A stretch of DNA of 37,719 nt from NCBI GenBank assembly GCA_022844015.1, contig JALHMO010000063.1, forward strand, positions 1-37,719. The letters are read 5' to 3'. The stretch is from Reyranella sp. (GTDB lineage: Bacteria; Pseudomonadota; Alphaproteobacteria; Reyranellales; Reyranellaceae). Under the pieces are notes generated by a model that saw nothing but the letters and a program-made list of their open reading frames with translations, was not told where the DNA came from and ran no database searches. Shown here piece by piece: positions 26,411 to 35,324 of this stretch (position 1 is the first letter of the stretch; each line of letters starts with the position of its first letter). A program made the translations under genes and the position numbers.

Positions 26411-27208
26411 GTGAAGGGGCGTGTGCTGATCATCGCCGGTTCCGATTCGGGGGGCGGCGCCGGCATCCAGGCGGACATCAAGTCGGTCACCGCGATGGGC
26501 GCCTTCGCGATGACGGCGATCACCGCGCTGACGGCTCAGAACACGCTCGGCGTGCACGGCGTCGTGCCGATCGAGCCTGCCTTCATCACCCAGCAGATCG
26601 AGGTGGTGCTGACCGACATCGGCGCCGATGCGATCAAGACCGGCATGCTGCACAGTGCCGAGGTCATTGCCGCGGTGGTGGCCTCGCTGCGCGTGCGGGC
26701 GCGCGGCGCGCCGCTGGTCGTCGACCCGGTGATGGTTGCCAAGGGCGGTCACCGGCTGCTGCTCGGCGATGCCGAGGCGGCATTGCGCGACACGCTGTTG
26801 CCGATGGCCGCCCTGGTGACGCCCAACCTGCCGGAGGCCGAGGTGCTGACTGGGCTGCCGGTGCGGGGCGAGGCCGACATGCGCCGCGCCGCCGAGCGGC
26901 TGGCCCGACTGGGCGCCAGCGCAGTGCTGATGAAGGGTGGCCATCTCGAGGGCGATCGCGTGGTCGATCTGCTGTTTCACGAAGGCCGCATGGAACGCTT
27001 CGAGGACGCACGCATCGCCAGCCGCAGCACGCACGGCACTGGATGCACGCTCGCCTCGGCGATCGCCGCGGGCCTCGCCCAAGGCATGCCGCTGGTCGAG
27101 GCCGTGGCCCGCGCCCGTGCCTATGTGCGGCGCGCGATCGAGACGGCGCCCGGCTACGGTCGCGGGCACGGCCCGCTCAACCACGCGGTATTGGTGCGGT
27201 CGGAGTAG
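26411..27208 (+). CDS. thiD: Bifunctional hydroxymethylpyrimidine kinase/phosphomethylpyrimidine kinase ThiD
   Basis: Ribokinase-type enzyme of 265 residues that phosphorylates HMP and HMP-P to give HMP-PP for thiamine synthesis. The N-terminal GSDSGGGAGIQADIKS (10-25) is the substrate-binding signature. Near residue 103 is PVMVAKGGHRLL. The C-terminal STHGTGCTLASAIAAGLAQG (about 210-229) carries the anion hole and the catalytic Cys/Asp region. A GTG start at 26411 has AGGAG 7 bases upstream. It is the last gene of the plus-strand housekeeping block, 24 bases after glmM. Other thiamine genes are not nearby. Confidence 0.96.
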   Translation: MKGRVLIIAGSDSGGGAGIQADIKSVTAMGAFAMTAITALTAQNTLGVHGVVPIEPAFITQQIEVVLTDIGADAIKTGMLHSAEVIAAVVASLRVRARGAPLVVDPVMVAKGGHRLLLGDAEAALRDTLLPMAALVTPNLPEAEVLTGLPVRGEADMRRAAERLARLGASAVLMKGGHLEGDRVVDLLFHEGRMERFEDARIASRSTHGTGCTLASAIAAGLAQGMPLVEAVARARAYVRRAIETAPGYGRGHGPLNHAVLVRSE

Positions 27209-27241
27209 GATTCAGTTGAAGGGCGTCGATCGGAGGCAGGC

Positions 27242-28249
27242 ATGAAGATCAATCGACGAGCCGCCCTGCTGGGCCTGGCAAGTTCTTGCGCTCCTCATTG
27301 GCCGGCCCTGGCACAGCAGGACATCGTCTTCTTTCGCATCGGCACCGGGGGCAATGTCGGCACGTACTTTCCGATCGGTGGCATGATCGCCAATGCGATC
27401 TCGAATCCTCCCGGGTCGCGCGCCTGCAACGAGGGCGGGTCGTGCGGCGTGCCCAATATGATCGCGACAGCCGTCGCGACCGACGGCTCGGCGGCGAATG
27501 TTGCCGGCATCGCCGGCGGACGCATGCAGTCGGGATTCGTCCAGGCCGACGTCGCCCATTGGGCGGCGACGGGCACCGGAATCTTCGCCGGCCGGCCGAA
27601 GGTCGAGACGTTGCGGGCGATCGCAAACCTTTATCCCGAATCCGTTCATGTCGTCGCGAGGAAGGGACTAGGTATCGCCGGCGTCGGAGATCTCCGGGGC
27701 AAGCGCGTCGCGCTCGACGAGCCCGGTTCGGGAACCCTGATCGATGCCCGCTTGATCCTCGCGGCCTACGGCCTGACGGAGAAGGATGTGGAGGCGCAGT
27801 ATCTCAAGGCGCGTCCGGCAGGGGACAGGCTCAAGGCCGGAACGCTCGATGCATTCATGAGCGTGTCGGGTTGGCCCGAGCCCGGGATTGCGGAGCTTGC
27901 CGCTGCGACCGAGATCAGCCTGGTCCCGATCGACGGACGGGCAGCGGACATCCTGGTCAACGAAAACTCGTTCTTCGTCAGGGACGAGATCCCGCGCGGC
28001 GCCTACAAGGGCGTCGACGCGGTGAAGACCATCAGCGTCAATGCCCTCTGGGTGTCCTCGACCCGCCAATCGGACGAGTTGATCTACGCCGTCACGGCGG
28101 CGCTGTGGCATCCCAACCTGCGCAAGCTGCTCGACAGCGGCCATCCGAAGGCGCGATCGATCAGGCTCGAGACGGCGCTGGAAGGCGTCGCCATCCCGCT
28201 CCATGCCGGGGCCGAGCGCTTCTACGGGGAAAAGGGCCTGCTCAAGTAG
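27242..28249 (+). CDS. TAXI family TRAP transporter solute receptor (orphan)
   Basis: Predicted periplasmic receptor of 335 residues. A signal peptide (MKINRRAALLGLASSCAPHWPALAQ) contains a twin-arginine-like pair and ends near residue 25. The start of the mature part, FFRIGTGGNVGTYFPIGGMIANAI, is the family hallmark, and LRGKRVALDEPGSGTLIDARLIL (about 155-177) is a second conserved segment. GGAGG precedes the ATG. Such receptors normally work with a fused TRAP membrane protein, and none is encoded in this window. The gene stands alone, with 33 bases after thiD and a converging gene 19 bases downstream. The ligand is unknown; relatives bind organic acids or amino acids. Confidence 0.88.
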   Translation: MKINRRAALLGLASSCAPHWPALAQQDIVFFRIGTGGNVGTYFPIGGMIANAISNPPGSRACNEGGSCGVPNMIATAVATDGSAANVAGIAGGRMQSGFVQADVAHWAATGTGIFAGRPKVETLRAIANLYPESVHVVARKGLGIAGVGDLRGKRVALDEPGSGTLIDARLILAAYGLTEKDVEAQYLKARPAGDRLKAGTLDAFMSVSGWPEPGIAELAAATEISLVPIDGRAADILVNENSFFVRDEIPRGAYKGVDAVKTISVNALWVSSTRQSDELIYAVTAALWHPNLRKLLDSGHPKARSIRLETALEGVAIPLHAGAERFYGEKGLLK

Positions 28250-28268
28250 CCCCCTGCAAAGCCAGGTA

Positions 28269-29141
28269 TCAGATCAGGGGCGCGTTCTTGTCGAGGGGTT
28301 GCGCCGGCATCCACTTGCCGGCCTCGACGAGCGCGATGAAGTTCCAGAGCTCGCGGTTGAAGGCGTCGGGCTCCTCGATGTTCACTGTGTGGCCGGTCTT
28401 GGCGAACATCGCGAGCCCGGCGTTGGCCAGCACCTGCTTGAGATAGAGGCTGGGCTGCAGGCAGGGCTCGTCCTCGTCGCCGCAGACGATCAGCGTCGGG
28501 ACCTTGAGCTTCCTCCACTCCTCCTCGAAGTCGTAGAGCGACGGCCGCTTGCCCTGGTAGTTCTCCATGGTGTTGGCGGCACCGATGTCGGCATGCTCGC
28601 CGAGGTGCCTGACGAACTCGTCGAACCCGCGCGGGTCCTTCTGCTTGAAGCGTGAGCGGGTCGGGTTGGTCTTGAGACCATCGGCGTAGCTCGCCATGCC
28701 TTTGTCGCGGATGCGCTGCGCCGTGACCTGCGCATCCTTCCTGAACTGCTCGTGCCCCTCGCGGCCCGCGCCCGAGCCGACGCCGGCCAGCGTCAAGGAG
28801 AGCGCACGGTCGGCGTGGAGCCGGCCAAAATGGACCGTGGCGAAAGCGCCCTGCGAGAGGCCGACGACATGCGCCCTGGCGATCCCGAGATGGTCGAGCA
28901 CCTGCCTGGCGTCGTCTATGGCGTGGTGCTGGCCGTACATCGAGCCGGCCTCGGGCACGTCGGAGCCGGGATAGCCGCGAAAGGAGTAGGTGATGCAGCG
29001 ATGCCGCCGCGCGAAGAAGCGCATCTGGGGCTCCCAGCTCCGCCAGTCGCCGCAATACTCGTGGACGAACAGGATCGGCGTGCCGCTGCCGACCTCCTCG
29101 TAATAGAGGTTCACGCCGTCAGGGGCGGTTGCATAGGGCAT
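28269..29141 (-). CDS. Alpha/beta hydrolase
   Basis: Predicted soluble alpha/beta hydrolase of 290 residues. The nucleophile elbow is VVGLSQG, with Ser96 as nucleophile. The oxyanion segment is FVHEYCGDWRSW (25-36), the acid is probably Asp224 in CGDEDEP, and His258 lies in AKTGHTVNIEEPDAFN. A cap segment holds RDKGMASYADGLKTNPTRSRF near residues 150-170. The replacement of the common HG by HE (HEYCGDW) in the oxyanion motif is unusual. It is on the minus strand, preceded by repeat sequence and the aminotransferase gene. The substrate is unknown; relatives are named carboxylesterases or haloperoxidases without proof. Confidence 0.88.
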   Translation of the reverse strand: MPYATAPDGVNLYYEEVGSGTPILFVHEYCGDWRSWEPQMRFFARRHRCITYSFRGYPGSDVPEAGSMYGQHHAIDDARQVLDHLGIARAHVVGLSQGAFATVHFGRLHADRALSLTLAGVGSGAGREGHEQFRKDAQVTAQRIRDKGMASYADGLKTNPTRSRFKQKDPRGFDEFVRHLGEHADIGAANTMENYQGKRPSLYDFEEEWRKLKVPTLIVCGDEDEPCLQPSLYLKQVLANAGLAMFAKTGHTVNIEEPDAFNRELWNFIALVEAGKWMPAQPLDKNAPLI

Positions 29142-29171
29142 TTCGGATTCCTTGTCGTGACTTTCATTGCT

Positions 29172-29312
29172 GGGAGCGCGCCACTCCTGTGGCGCTCTTC
29201 TCGTCGATCACACATCCCCTGAGCGCCGCAGGAGTGGCGCGCTCCCAGCGAAGACCATGACACCTCCGTCCGCGAAGACGCGGACACCTCTCAAGCGAAG
29301 CTGGGGAGGAGA
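29172..29312. repeat. Composite palindromic repeat between two minus-strand genes
   Basis: The third hairpin occurs twice in opposite orientation (29172-29197 and 29221-29246). It is followed by the reversed 6-base stem TCCGCG/CGCGGA (29269-29284) and the CTGGGGAGGAG arm near 29301-29311. It lies between the aminotransferase and hydrolase genes. Confidence 0.85.
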
Positions 29313-29315
29313 GCT

Positions 29316-30494
29316 TTACGCCCCGAATCGCTCGAGCCGCTCCAGCACGACGGGGATCTTGTCGTCGGTGACGTTGGCGAAGGCGAGGCGGATGAAGCGC
29401 TCCTGGCCGGCGCCGAACATGTCGCCGGGAATGGTCAGCAGGTTCTCCTCGTCGGCCATCCGTTTGGAGACTTCGGTCGAGCGCTGGCCGGCGAACGGAT
29501 GCTCGACGTAGGCGAAGTACGCGCCGATGCTGACCAGACGCCAGCGGTTGGAGCGTTGCAGGCCGTTGCCCAGCAGGTCGGCGCGTGCCTTCAGGCCCTT
29601 GGTGTTGCTTCGTGCCCACGGCAGCAGATGCTCGAGGCCGTAGAGCGCCGCTTCCTGGCCGAGCCGCGGCGGACAGATCGAGACGCAATCCATCGCCTTC
29701 TCGATCTCGGCGATCAGGGCTGAGCCGGCGGTGACGCCGCCGACCCGATAGCCGGTGAGCGCGAACACCTTCGAGAAGCTGTAGAGGTGAACCAGCGTGC
29801 CGCGCCAAGCCAGATCGGCGAACAGGGAATGCGGTCGTACACCCTGTGGCAGGAAGTCCTTGTAGGTCTCGTCGAGGACGAGGGCGATGCCACGGCGCTG
29901 CGCCAGGGCGAAGAAGGCGTGGATGGTCTCGGCGGGATAGACAGCGCCGGTCGGGTTGTTGGGTGAGATCAGCACGATGGCGCGCGTCCTCGGGCCGATC
30001 AGCCGCTCGGCGTCCTCGGCGCTCGGCACCGCGCCCGAGCCCGGCCGGAAGTCGAGGGACACCGGTTCGATGCCCTGCATGCGCATCCACATGTCGTGGT
30101 TGAAATAGTGCGGCCGCGGCAGGATCACCTGGTCGCCCGCCTTTGCGAGGCTCATCAGCGCCAGGCAAAAGGCCTGGTTGCAGCCTGAGGTGATGCCGAC
30201 CTCGCCCGGCGAGATGGGCGCTCCGTAGAAGCCCGAGAGATGCGCCGCATAGGCCTCCCGCAGTACCGGCAGGCCGAGGATCGGCGTGTAACCGTGAACC
30301 GTCGGATCGAGCAGGCGTTCGCCCAGGTGGCGGCGCATCTCGATCGCCGGCGGGTAGCCCGGCACGGCCTGGCTGAGATCGACCAGCGGCCGGTCGGCGG
30401 GAAAGGTTCTGCCGAGCACCCAGCGCCTGGTTTCGCCTATCGGCGATGGATCGACGGCGGCGAGCCACGGATTGGTGGTCGGGGCGAGGTTCAT
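29316..30494 (-). CDS. Pyridoxal-phosphate-dependent aminotransferase, class I/II
   Basis: Fold-type I aminotransferase of 392 residues that moves an amino group between an amino acid and a 2-oxo acid. The PLP lysine is Lys242 in LYSFSKVFALTGYRVG. Further cofactor ligands are Asn180 in SPNNPTG, Asp208 and Tyr211 in LDETYKDF, and Arg250. The N-terminus has LSQAVPGYPP and HGYTPILGLPVLREAYA. The substrate cannot be assigned from these motifs; the VPGYPP form belongs to an unspecialised aspartate-aminotransferase-like subgroup. It is divergent from the sugar-type ABC operon across 230 bases. Confidence 0.92.
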   Translation of the reverse strand: MNLAPTTNPWLAAVDPSPIGETRRWVLGRTFPADRPLVDLSQAVPGYPPAIEMRRHLGERLLDPTVHGYTPILGLPVLREAYAAHLSGFYGAPISPGEVGITSGCNQAFCLALMSLAKAGDQVILPRPHYFNHDMWMRMQGIEPVSLDFRPGSGAVPSAEDAERLIGPRTRAIVLISPNNPTGAVYPAETIHAFFALAQRRGIALVLDETYKDFLPQGVRPHSLFADLAWRGTLVHLYSFSKVFALTGYRVGGVTAGSALIAEIEKAMDCVSICPPRLGQEAALYGLEHLLPWARSNTKGLKARADLLGNGLQRSNRWRLVSIGAYFAYVEHPFAGQRSTEVSKRMADEENLLTIPGDMFGAGQERFIRLAFANVTDDKIPVVLERLERFGA

Positions 30495-30724
30495 CTCAGG
30501 AAAGGCGATCGTTGATGTTGGGTCGCGACGATTTCACATAGATTCGCTGCACGATCGAGCCTCCTGTTGCGCGGCGCGGAGCATCCGGTCCTGCCTCAAT
30601 CCTGTCAATTTGTGAGCGGCCGGACCGGCTGGGAGAAATTCAATTGCTTGATCCTGGGCTTATGCCTAGCATCGCATCCAAGACTCCATCGAGAGTCACT
30701 TAATGTGAAAGCAGGAGGAAACAA

Positions 30725-32065
30725 ATGGTATCGCGTAAAGTCAGCCGTCGCAGGTTTGTCGCCGGCACGACCGCCGTTTCGACGGCGCTTGTCGCCGCCC
30801 CCTTCGTGCGGGGTGCCTACGCAGCTGGCAAGCTGACTCTCGGTCTGTGGGACCACTGGGTGCCCGGTGCCAACAAGACCAGCGAGGCGTTGATCCGTGA
30901 ATGGGCGGACAAGGAAAAGGTCGAGGTTACGATCGACTACATCACCTCGCAGGGCAACAAGCTCCTGCTGACGATCGCGGCGGAGGCGCAAGCCAAGTCC
31001 GGCCACGATATGCTGTCGATGGCACACTGGCTGCCGGCGCGGTATCCCGACCAGCTCGTCGCAATGAACGACATCGTCGAGCCGTTGATCAAGCAGAACG
31101 GCGCTCCCAACGGCACGGTCGAGTATCTCGGCAAGGTGAATGGCAAGTGGCTGGGCGTGCCGTGCACGATCGGCAGCCAGATCAAGGGACCGTGCTCGCG
31201 CATCGACCTGATGAAGCAGCACGCGGGCATCGACGTGCAGGCCATGTATCCGGTCGGGGCGCCGCCCAAGGCGGACGGCTGGACCCTCGACGCCTTCCTC
31301 AAGGCGGCGGAAGCTTGCCAGAAGGCAAATCATCCTTTCGGCATCGGGCTTGGCACGACGTCGGATTCGGTCGACACGGCCGGCGCGTTCTTCCACAGCT
31401 TCGGTGCCGAGCTCGTGAACGCCAAGGGCGACATCACGGTGAAGTCGGACAACGTCCGCAAGGCGCTCGACTACTGCAAGCGCCTCACCGGGTTCCTGCC
31501 CGAGGATGCGCCGTCGTGGGATGATGCCTCCAACAACAAGTGGCTAGTGTCGGGCCGCGGCGCCCTGATCATGAACCCGCCGAGCGCCTGGGCTGTCGCC
31601 AAGCGCGACGCGCCGAAGGTCGCCGAGCAGTGCTGGAGCCATGGCTTCCCATCCGGTCCTGCCGGGCGGTTCGCCCCCTACATTCCCTTCTTCTGGAATG
31701 TCTGGACCTTCAGCAAGAATGCGTCGGCGGCCAAGAGCCTGCTCGTTCACCTCAGCTCGCGCACCTCGGCGGAGAAGCTGGTGGTGGCGAGCGGGGGCTA
31801 CGATCTGCCGGCCTGGGAGAAGTTCACCGACTTCAAGACCTGGGCCGAGGAGGCGCCGCCGAAGGGCACGCTCTACCATTATCCCAATCCGTACAACCAT
31901 CAGAAGCTGTCGATCGCCGCGTCGCCGGCGCCGCACAAGATTGCCGAGCAGATCTATACCCAGGGCATCATGCCTCAGATGATCGTTCGCCATCACAAGG
32001 GCGAGGCGATGGAGAAGACGCTCGACTGGGCGTCGCGGGAGATCGAAGGGTTCATGCGCAACTAG
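30725..32065 (+). CDS. ABC transporter extracellular solute-binding protein family 1 (sugar type)
   Basis: Secreted binding protein of 446 residues. A Tat-type signal MVSRKVSRRRFVAGTTAVSTALVAAPFVRGAYA starts with SRRRF and ends near residue 34. The mature part begins GKLTLGLWDHWVPGANKTSEALIREW, the UgpB/MalE-like (solute-binding family 1) pattern, and has a conserved WTLDAFLKAAEACQKA segment near residue 181. A strong GGAGGAA site is placed before the ATG. It is first of a four-gene operon with two permeases and an ATPase. Family members bind sugars, polyols or glycerol phosphate; this ligand is unknown. A 230-base gap upstream must hold the promoter, shared with the divergent aminotransferase. 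Confidence 0.92.
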   Translation: MVSRKVSRRRFVAGTTAVSTALVAAPFVRGAYAAGKLTLGLWDHWVPGANKTSEALIREWADKEKVEVTIDYITSQGNKLLLTIAAEAQAKSGHDMLSMAHWLPARYPDQLVAMNDIVEPLIKQNGAPNGTVEYLGKVNGKWLGVPCTIGSQIKGPCSRIDLMKQHAGIDVQAMYPVGAPPKADGWTLDAFLKAAEACQKANHPFGIGLGTTSDSVDTAGAFFHSFGAELVNAKGDITVKSDNVRKALDYCKRLTGFLPEDAPSWDDASNNKWLVSGRGALIMNPPSAWAVAKRDAPKVAEQCWSHGFPSGPAGRFAPYIPFFWNVWTFSKNASAAKSLLVHLSSRTSAEKLVVASGGYDLPAWEKFTDFKTWAEEAPPKGTLYHYPNPYNHQKLSIAASPAPHKIAEQIYTQGIMPQMIVRHHKGEAMEKTLDWASREIEGFMRN

Positions 32066-32150
32066 GACCAGCGTCGATGGTGGGGCGTCGCCGGCCGGCG
32101 ACGCCCTCCGCGTATGCGTAGTATAGCGACCAGCAACGTCGGAGTTGGCC

Positions 32151-33080
32151 ATGGCAGACATAGCGGCACGCGGCCCGGCTGCAGTCACGGGCGACAGTCG
32201 CAGCGGACTGCACAAGCTGATGCAGCGCAAATCGACCATCGCCTTCCTGATGGCGCTGCCGCTGATTGTCCTGATCTTGAGCCTGGTCGCCTATCCGGCC
32301 GGGTACGCGATCTATCTTGCGATGCTGAACAAGGGCATGACCCGCTTCGTCGGGTTGGGGAACTTCGACTTCCTGTTCGGGCGCGAGACCTTCTGGATGG
32401 TGGTCTACCAATCGTGCCTGTTCGCCATCACCGCGGTGATCTTCAAGGCGATCATCGGCTTCGTGGTCGCCCATTTCGTGCACAACATCCCGAGCAAGGG
32501 CCAGCGCAAGTGGCGCGGCATGCTGCTGGTGCCGTGGGTCATCCCGCCGGCGATGAGCACGCTCGCCTGGCTGTGGCTGTTCGACCCGTCGTACAGCGCC
32601 TTCAACTGGATCCTCGCCAATTTCGGCATCGATCGCGTTCCGTGGCTCGGCGAGACCGGCTGGGCGCGCTTCTCGGTCATCCTGGTCAACGTGTGGATCG
32701 GCGCGCCGTTCTTCATGATCATGTATCTCGCGGCCCTGAAGTCGGTGCCGGAACAGCTCTACGAGGCCGCCTCGATCGACGGCGCCACCTGGTGGCAGCG
32801 CATCTGGTACGTGACCCTGCCGATGATGCGCAACATCATCGCCATCACGGCGCTGTTCTCGCTGATCGTCACCTTCGCCAACTTCGACATCGTGCGGGTG
32901 CTCACGAAGGGCGATCCGCTGAACACTACGCACGTCTTTGCCACCTGGGCGTTCCGGGTCGGCATAGAAAGCGGCGACATACCGCTCGGCTCCGCCGTGT
33001 CGCTGTTCATGGTGCCGATCCTCGCGGTCGCCGCCACGTTCATCCTGCGCGATATCTCCAAGCGGGGGAGTGAAGTCTGA
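32151..33080 (+). CDS. Sugar-type ABC transporter permease (MalF/UgpA-like)
   Basis: Inner-membrane permease of 309 residues. The ATG at 32151 (MADIAARGPAA) fits GGAG at 32141-32144; a TTG at 32145 is also open but less well spaced. The first helix is at about 32-55 (IAFLMALPLIVLILSLVAYPAGYAIYL). The EAA loop is LYEAASIDGATWWQRIWYVTLPMMRN near 204-229, which docks on the ATPase. Six helices are expected in total. The TGATG overlap with the next permease gene shows coupling. Substrate specificity comes from the binding protein and is unknown. Confidence 0.93.
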   Translation: MADIAARGPAAVTGDSRSGLHKLMQRKSTIAFLMALPLIVLILSLVAYPAGYAIYLAMLNKGMTRFVGLGNFDFLFGRETFWMVVYQSCLFAITAVIFKAIIGFVVAHFVHNIPSKGQRKWRGMLLVPWVIPPAMSTLAWLWLFDPSYSAFNWILANFGIDRVPWLGETGWARFSVILVNVWIGAPFFMIMYLAALKSVPEQLYEAASIDGATWWQRIWYVTLPMMRNIIAITALFSLIVTFANFDIVRVLTKGDPLNTTHVFATWAFRVGIESGDIPLGSAVSLFMVPILAVAATFILRDISKRGSEV

Positions 33081-33997
33081 TGGCCGACGCTGCAGTCGCT
33101 ACCGCTTCCGACCGGGCCGCCTCGCGGCCGCGCTACGGCAGCATGAGCCGGGACCGCCGCTGGGCGCTGCGCTGGTCCTATTTCTTCCTGATCCTGTTCG
33201 CCATCTTCTTCCTGACGCCGCCGATCTACATGTTCATCACCTCGCTCAAGACGAGCGCGGAGATCTCGGCCGAGAGCAACCCGTGGTGGGTCTACAATCC
33301 CACCCTGTCGAACTACATCGAATTGCTGACCCAGAACACGTACCTGACCTTCTTCCGCAACTCGGCGATCGTCTCGGTCATCACGGTCGTGATCACCATG
33401 ACGATCAGCGTGATTGCCGCCTTCGCCCTGGCGCGCATGCGGTTCTGGGGTTCGGCGACGCTGGCGACCGGCGTGTTCCTGACCTACCTGATCCCGGAAA
33501 CGCTGCTGTTCATCCCGCTGTTCAAGATGTTCGCCTGGGTCAACGAGACGTTCGGCATCCAGTTGATGAACAACTGGTGGACGATGCTCATCCTCTATCC
33601 GACCCTGACGGTGCCGTTTGCGACCTGGATCATGATCGGGTATTTCGCCTCGATCCCCAAGGAGCTCGACGAGGCGGCGCTGATCGACGGCGCAACCTGG
33701 ATGCAGACGCTCACCAAGATCTTCATCCCGGTGGCGCTGCCCGGCATCATCGCGGCCACGATCTTCACCTTTACCGTGTCGTGGGCCCAGTTCCTCTATC
33801 CCTTGGCATTCACCACCTCGACCACCGAGCTGGTGCTGCCGGTCGGCATCATCACAACCCTGATCAAGGGCGACGTATTCAACTGGGGCCAGATCATGAC
33901 CGGGGCGTTGCTCGGGGCGGCGCCGCCGCTGATCATCTACGCCTTCCTCATGGACTATTATATCGCCGGCCTGACCGCGGGCGCGACCAAGGGGTGA
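33080..33997 (+). CDS. Sugar-type ABC transporter permease (MalG/UgpE-like)
   Basis: Second permease of the same transporter, 305 residues. Its first helix is near 33-58 (WSYFFLILFAIFFLTPPIYMFITSL). A typical family stretch is NTYLTFFRNSAIVSVITVVITM, and the EAA loop is LDEAALIDGATWMQTLTKIFIPVALPG near 195-221. It overlaps the preceding gene by one base and ends 7 bases before the ATPase. Together the two permeases form the heterodimeric channel. Confidence 0.93.
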   Translation: MADAAVATASDRAASRPRYGSMSRDRRWALRWSYFFLILFAIFFLTPPIYMFITSLKTSAEISAESNPWWVYNPTLSNYIELLTQNTYLTFFRNSAIVSVITVVITMTISVIAAFALARMRFWGSATLATGVFLTYLIPETLLFIPLFKMFAWVNETFGIQLMNNWWTMLILYPTLTVPFATWIMIGYFASIPKELDEAALIDGATWMQTLTKIFIPVALPGIIAATIFTFTVSWAQFLYPLAFTTSTTELVLPVGIITTLIKGDVFNWGQIMTGALLGAAPPLIIYAFLMDYYIAGLTAGATKG

Positions 33998-34004
33998 TGG
34001 GACA

Positions 34005-35105
34005 ATGGCTCAAGTAACGTTGCGTAAGGTCGTCAAGAAATACGACGAGGTGCTGGCGGTTCGCGGCATCGACCTCGACATCGTCGACAAGGAGTTCATC
34101 GTCCTGGTCGGCCCGTCGGGTTGCGGCAAGAGCACCACCTTGCGGATGATCGCCGGCCTCGAGGAGATATCGGACGGCGACATCGCGATCGGCGGCGACA
34201 TCGTCAACGACGTGCCGCCCAAGGACCGCGACATCGCCATGGTGTTCCAGAACTACGCGCTTTACCCGCACATGAACGTCTACGAGAACATGTCGTTCGG
34301 ATTGAAGCTCAAGCGTACGCCCAAGGATGAGATCGAGCGCCGGGTCAAGCAGGCGGCGCAGATTCTCGACATCACCGAGCTTCTGGATCGCAAGCCCAAG
34401 CAGCTGTCGGGCGGCCAGCGCCAGCGAGTCGCCATGGGCCGCGCAATCGTGCGCGACCCGAAGGTGTTCCTGTTCGACGAGCCACTCTCCAACCTCGACG
34501 CCAAGCTGCGCGTGCAGATGCGCACCGAGATCAAGAAGGTGCACCAGAAGGTTCGCACGACGACGGTCTACGTGACCCACGACCAGGTGGAGGCGATGAC
34601 GCTCGCCGACCGCGTGGTGGTGATGAATGCCGGGCTGATCGAGCAGGTCGGCGCGCCCAACGATCTCTACCATTCGCCGGCCACCAAGTTCGTCGCGGGC
34701 TTCATCGGCTCGCCGGCGATGAACTTCCTGCCGTGCCAGCTCGAGCAGGCGGCCGGGGCGCTGCGCGTGCGGCTGAGCGACAAGCTCTCCTTCCCGGTGC
34801 CGTCCGACCGGACGGCGCGCTACACGAGCCACGCCGGCAAGTCGGGCCTGGTGCTCGGGCTGCGGCCGGAGCACATCGCCGAGACACGCCCCCACGTCGA
34901 GCCCAACCAGCACGATTTCGACATGGCGATCGACGTCGTCGAGCCGATGGGCATGGAGACCCTAGTCTACTTCACCATTAACGGCACCGAAGTGTGCGGC
35001 CGCGTCAATCCCAACGCCGGCGCCGCTGACGGCAAGCCGATGAAGCTTCGGGCCGACCTCAGCAATATGCACCTGATCGACGACGCTTCCGGCAAGGTGC
35101 TTTAG
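34005..35105 (+). CDS. ABC transporter ATP-binding protein, UgpC/MsmK/MalK-like
   Basis: Cytoplasmic ATPase of 366 residues that powers the sugar-type importer. Walker A is GPSGCGKS (36-43), the Q-loop FQNYALYPHM (81-90), the signature LSGGQRQRVAMGRAI (134-148), Walker B VFLFDEP (about 155-161), and the H-loop THD is near 191. The C-terminal TOBE-type part (from about 235) has FIGSPAMNFLPC and LGLRPEHI, as in MalK/UgpC. It is the last gene of the operon; a hairpin follows at 35117-35144. Confidence 0.96.
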   Translation: MAQVTLRKVVKKYDEVLAVRGIDLDIVDKEFIVLVGPSGCGKSTTLRMIAGLEEISDGDIAIGGDIVNDVPPKDRDIAMVFQNYALYPHMNVYENMSFGLKLKRTPKDEIERRVKQAAQILDITELLDRKPKQLSGGQRQRVAMGRAIVRDPKVFLFDEPLSNLDAKLRVQMRTEIKKVHQKVRTTTVYVTHDQVEAMTLADRVVVMNAGLIEQVGAPNDLYHSPATKFVAGFIGSPAMNFLPCQLEQAAGALRVRLSDKLSFPVPSDRTARYTSHAGKSGLVLGLRPEHIAETRPHVEPNQHDFDMAIDVVEPMGMETLVYFTINGTEVCGRVNPNAGAADGKPMKLRADLSNMHLIDDASGKVL

Positions 35106-35116
35106 CGGCGAGATTT

Positions 35117-35144
35117 CTCGGCGTTCCCACTTGGGCACGCCGAG
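35117..35144 (+). terminator. Hairpin after the ABC operon, possible terminator
   Basis: CTCGGCGT and ACGCCGAG pair over 8 bases, with an inner CCCA/TGGG pairing, 11 bases after the ATPase stop. No T-run follows, so it may only stabilise the transcript end. Confidence 0.5.
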
Positions 35145-35147
35145 CTG

Positions 35148-35207
35148 AAAGGTCCTTCGCTCCGCTCGGTATGACACCTGTCGGCCCGAGCGTAGCGAGG
35201 GACCTTT
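35148..35207. repeat. Inverted repeat of the GGTCCCTCGC/GCGAGGGACC type
   Basis: The arms 35148-35168 and 35187-35207 (AAAGGTCCTTCGC... and ...GCGAGGGACCTTT) pair with two mismatches. It belongs to the same family as the nested part of 8290-8427. Confidence 0.7.
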
Positions 35208-35324
35208 CTCCTGTGGCAGAGACACCAACTGCTGAAGATTGTAAGGGTAGCTGGCCATGCTTCAGTGCATCGCAAGCCGAGCGATCACTGCAAGGGGGCG
35301 CACAAGCCGAGTGGGGAGATTTCG

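Noticed and set aside
30495..30724. Specific promoter and operator sites in the aminotransferase-ABC gap
   Set aside because: Small dyads (for example GACTC/GAGTC near 30685-30700) occur, but no convincing -35/-10 pair or known operator could be fixed.
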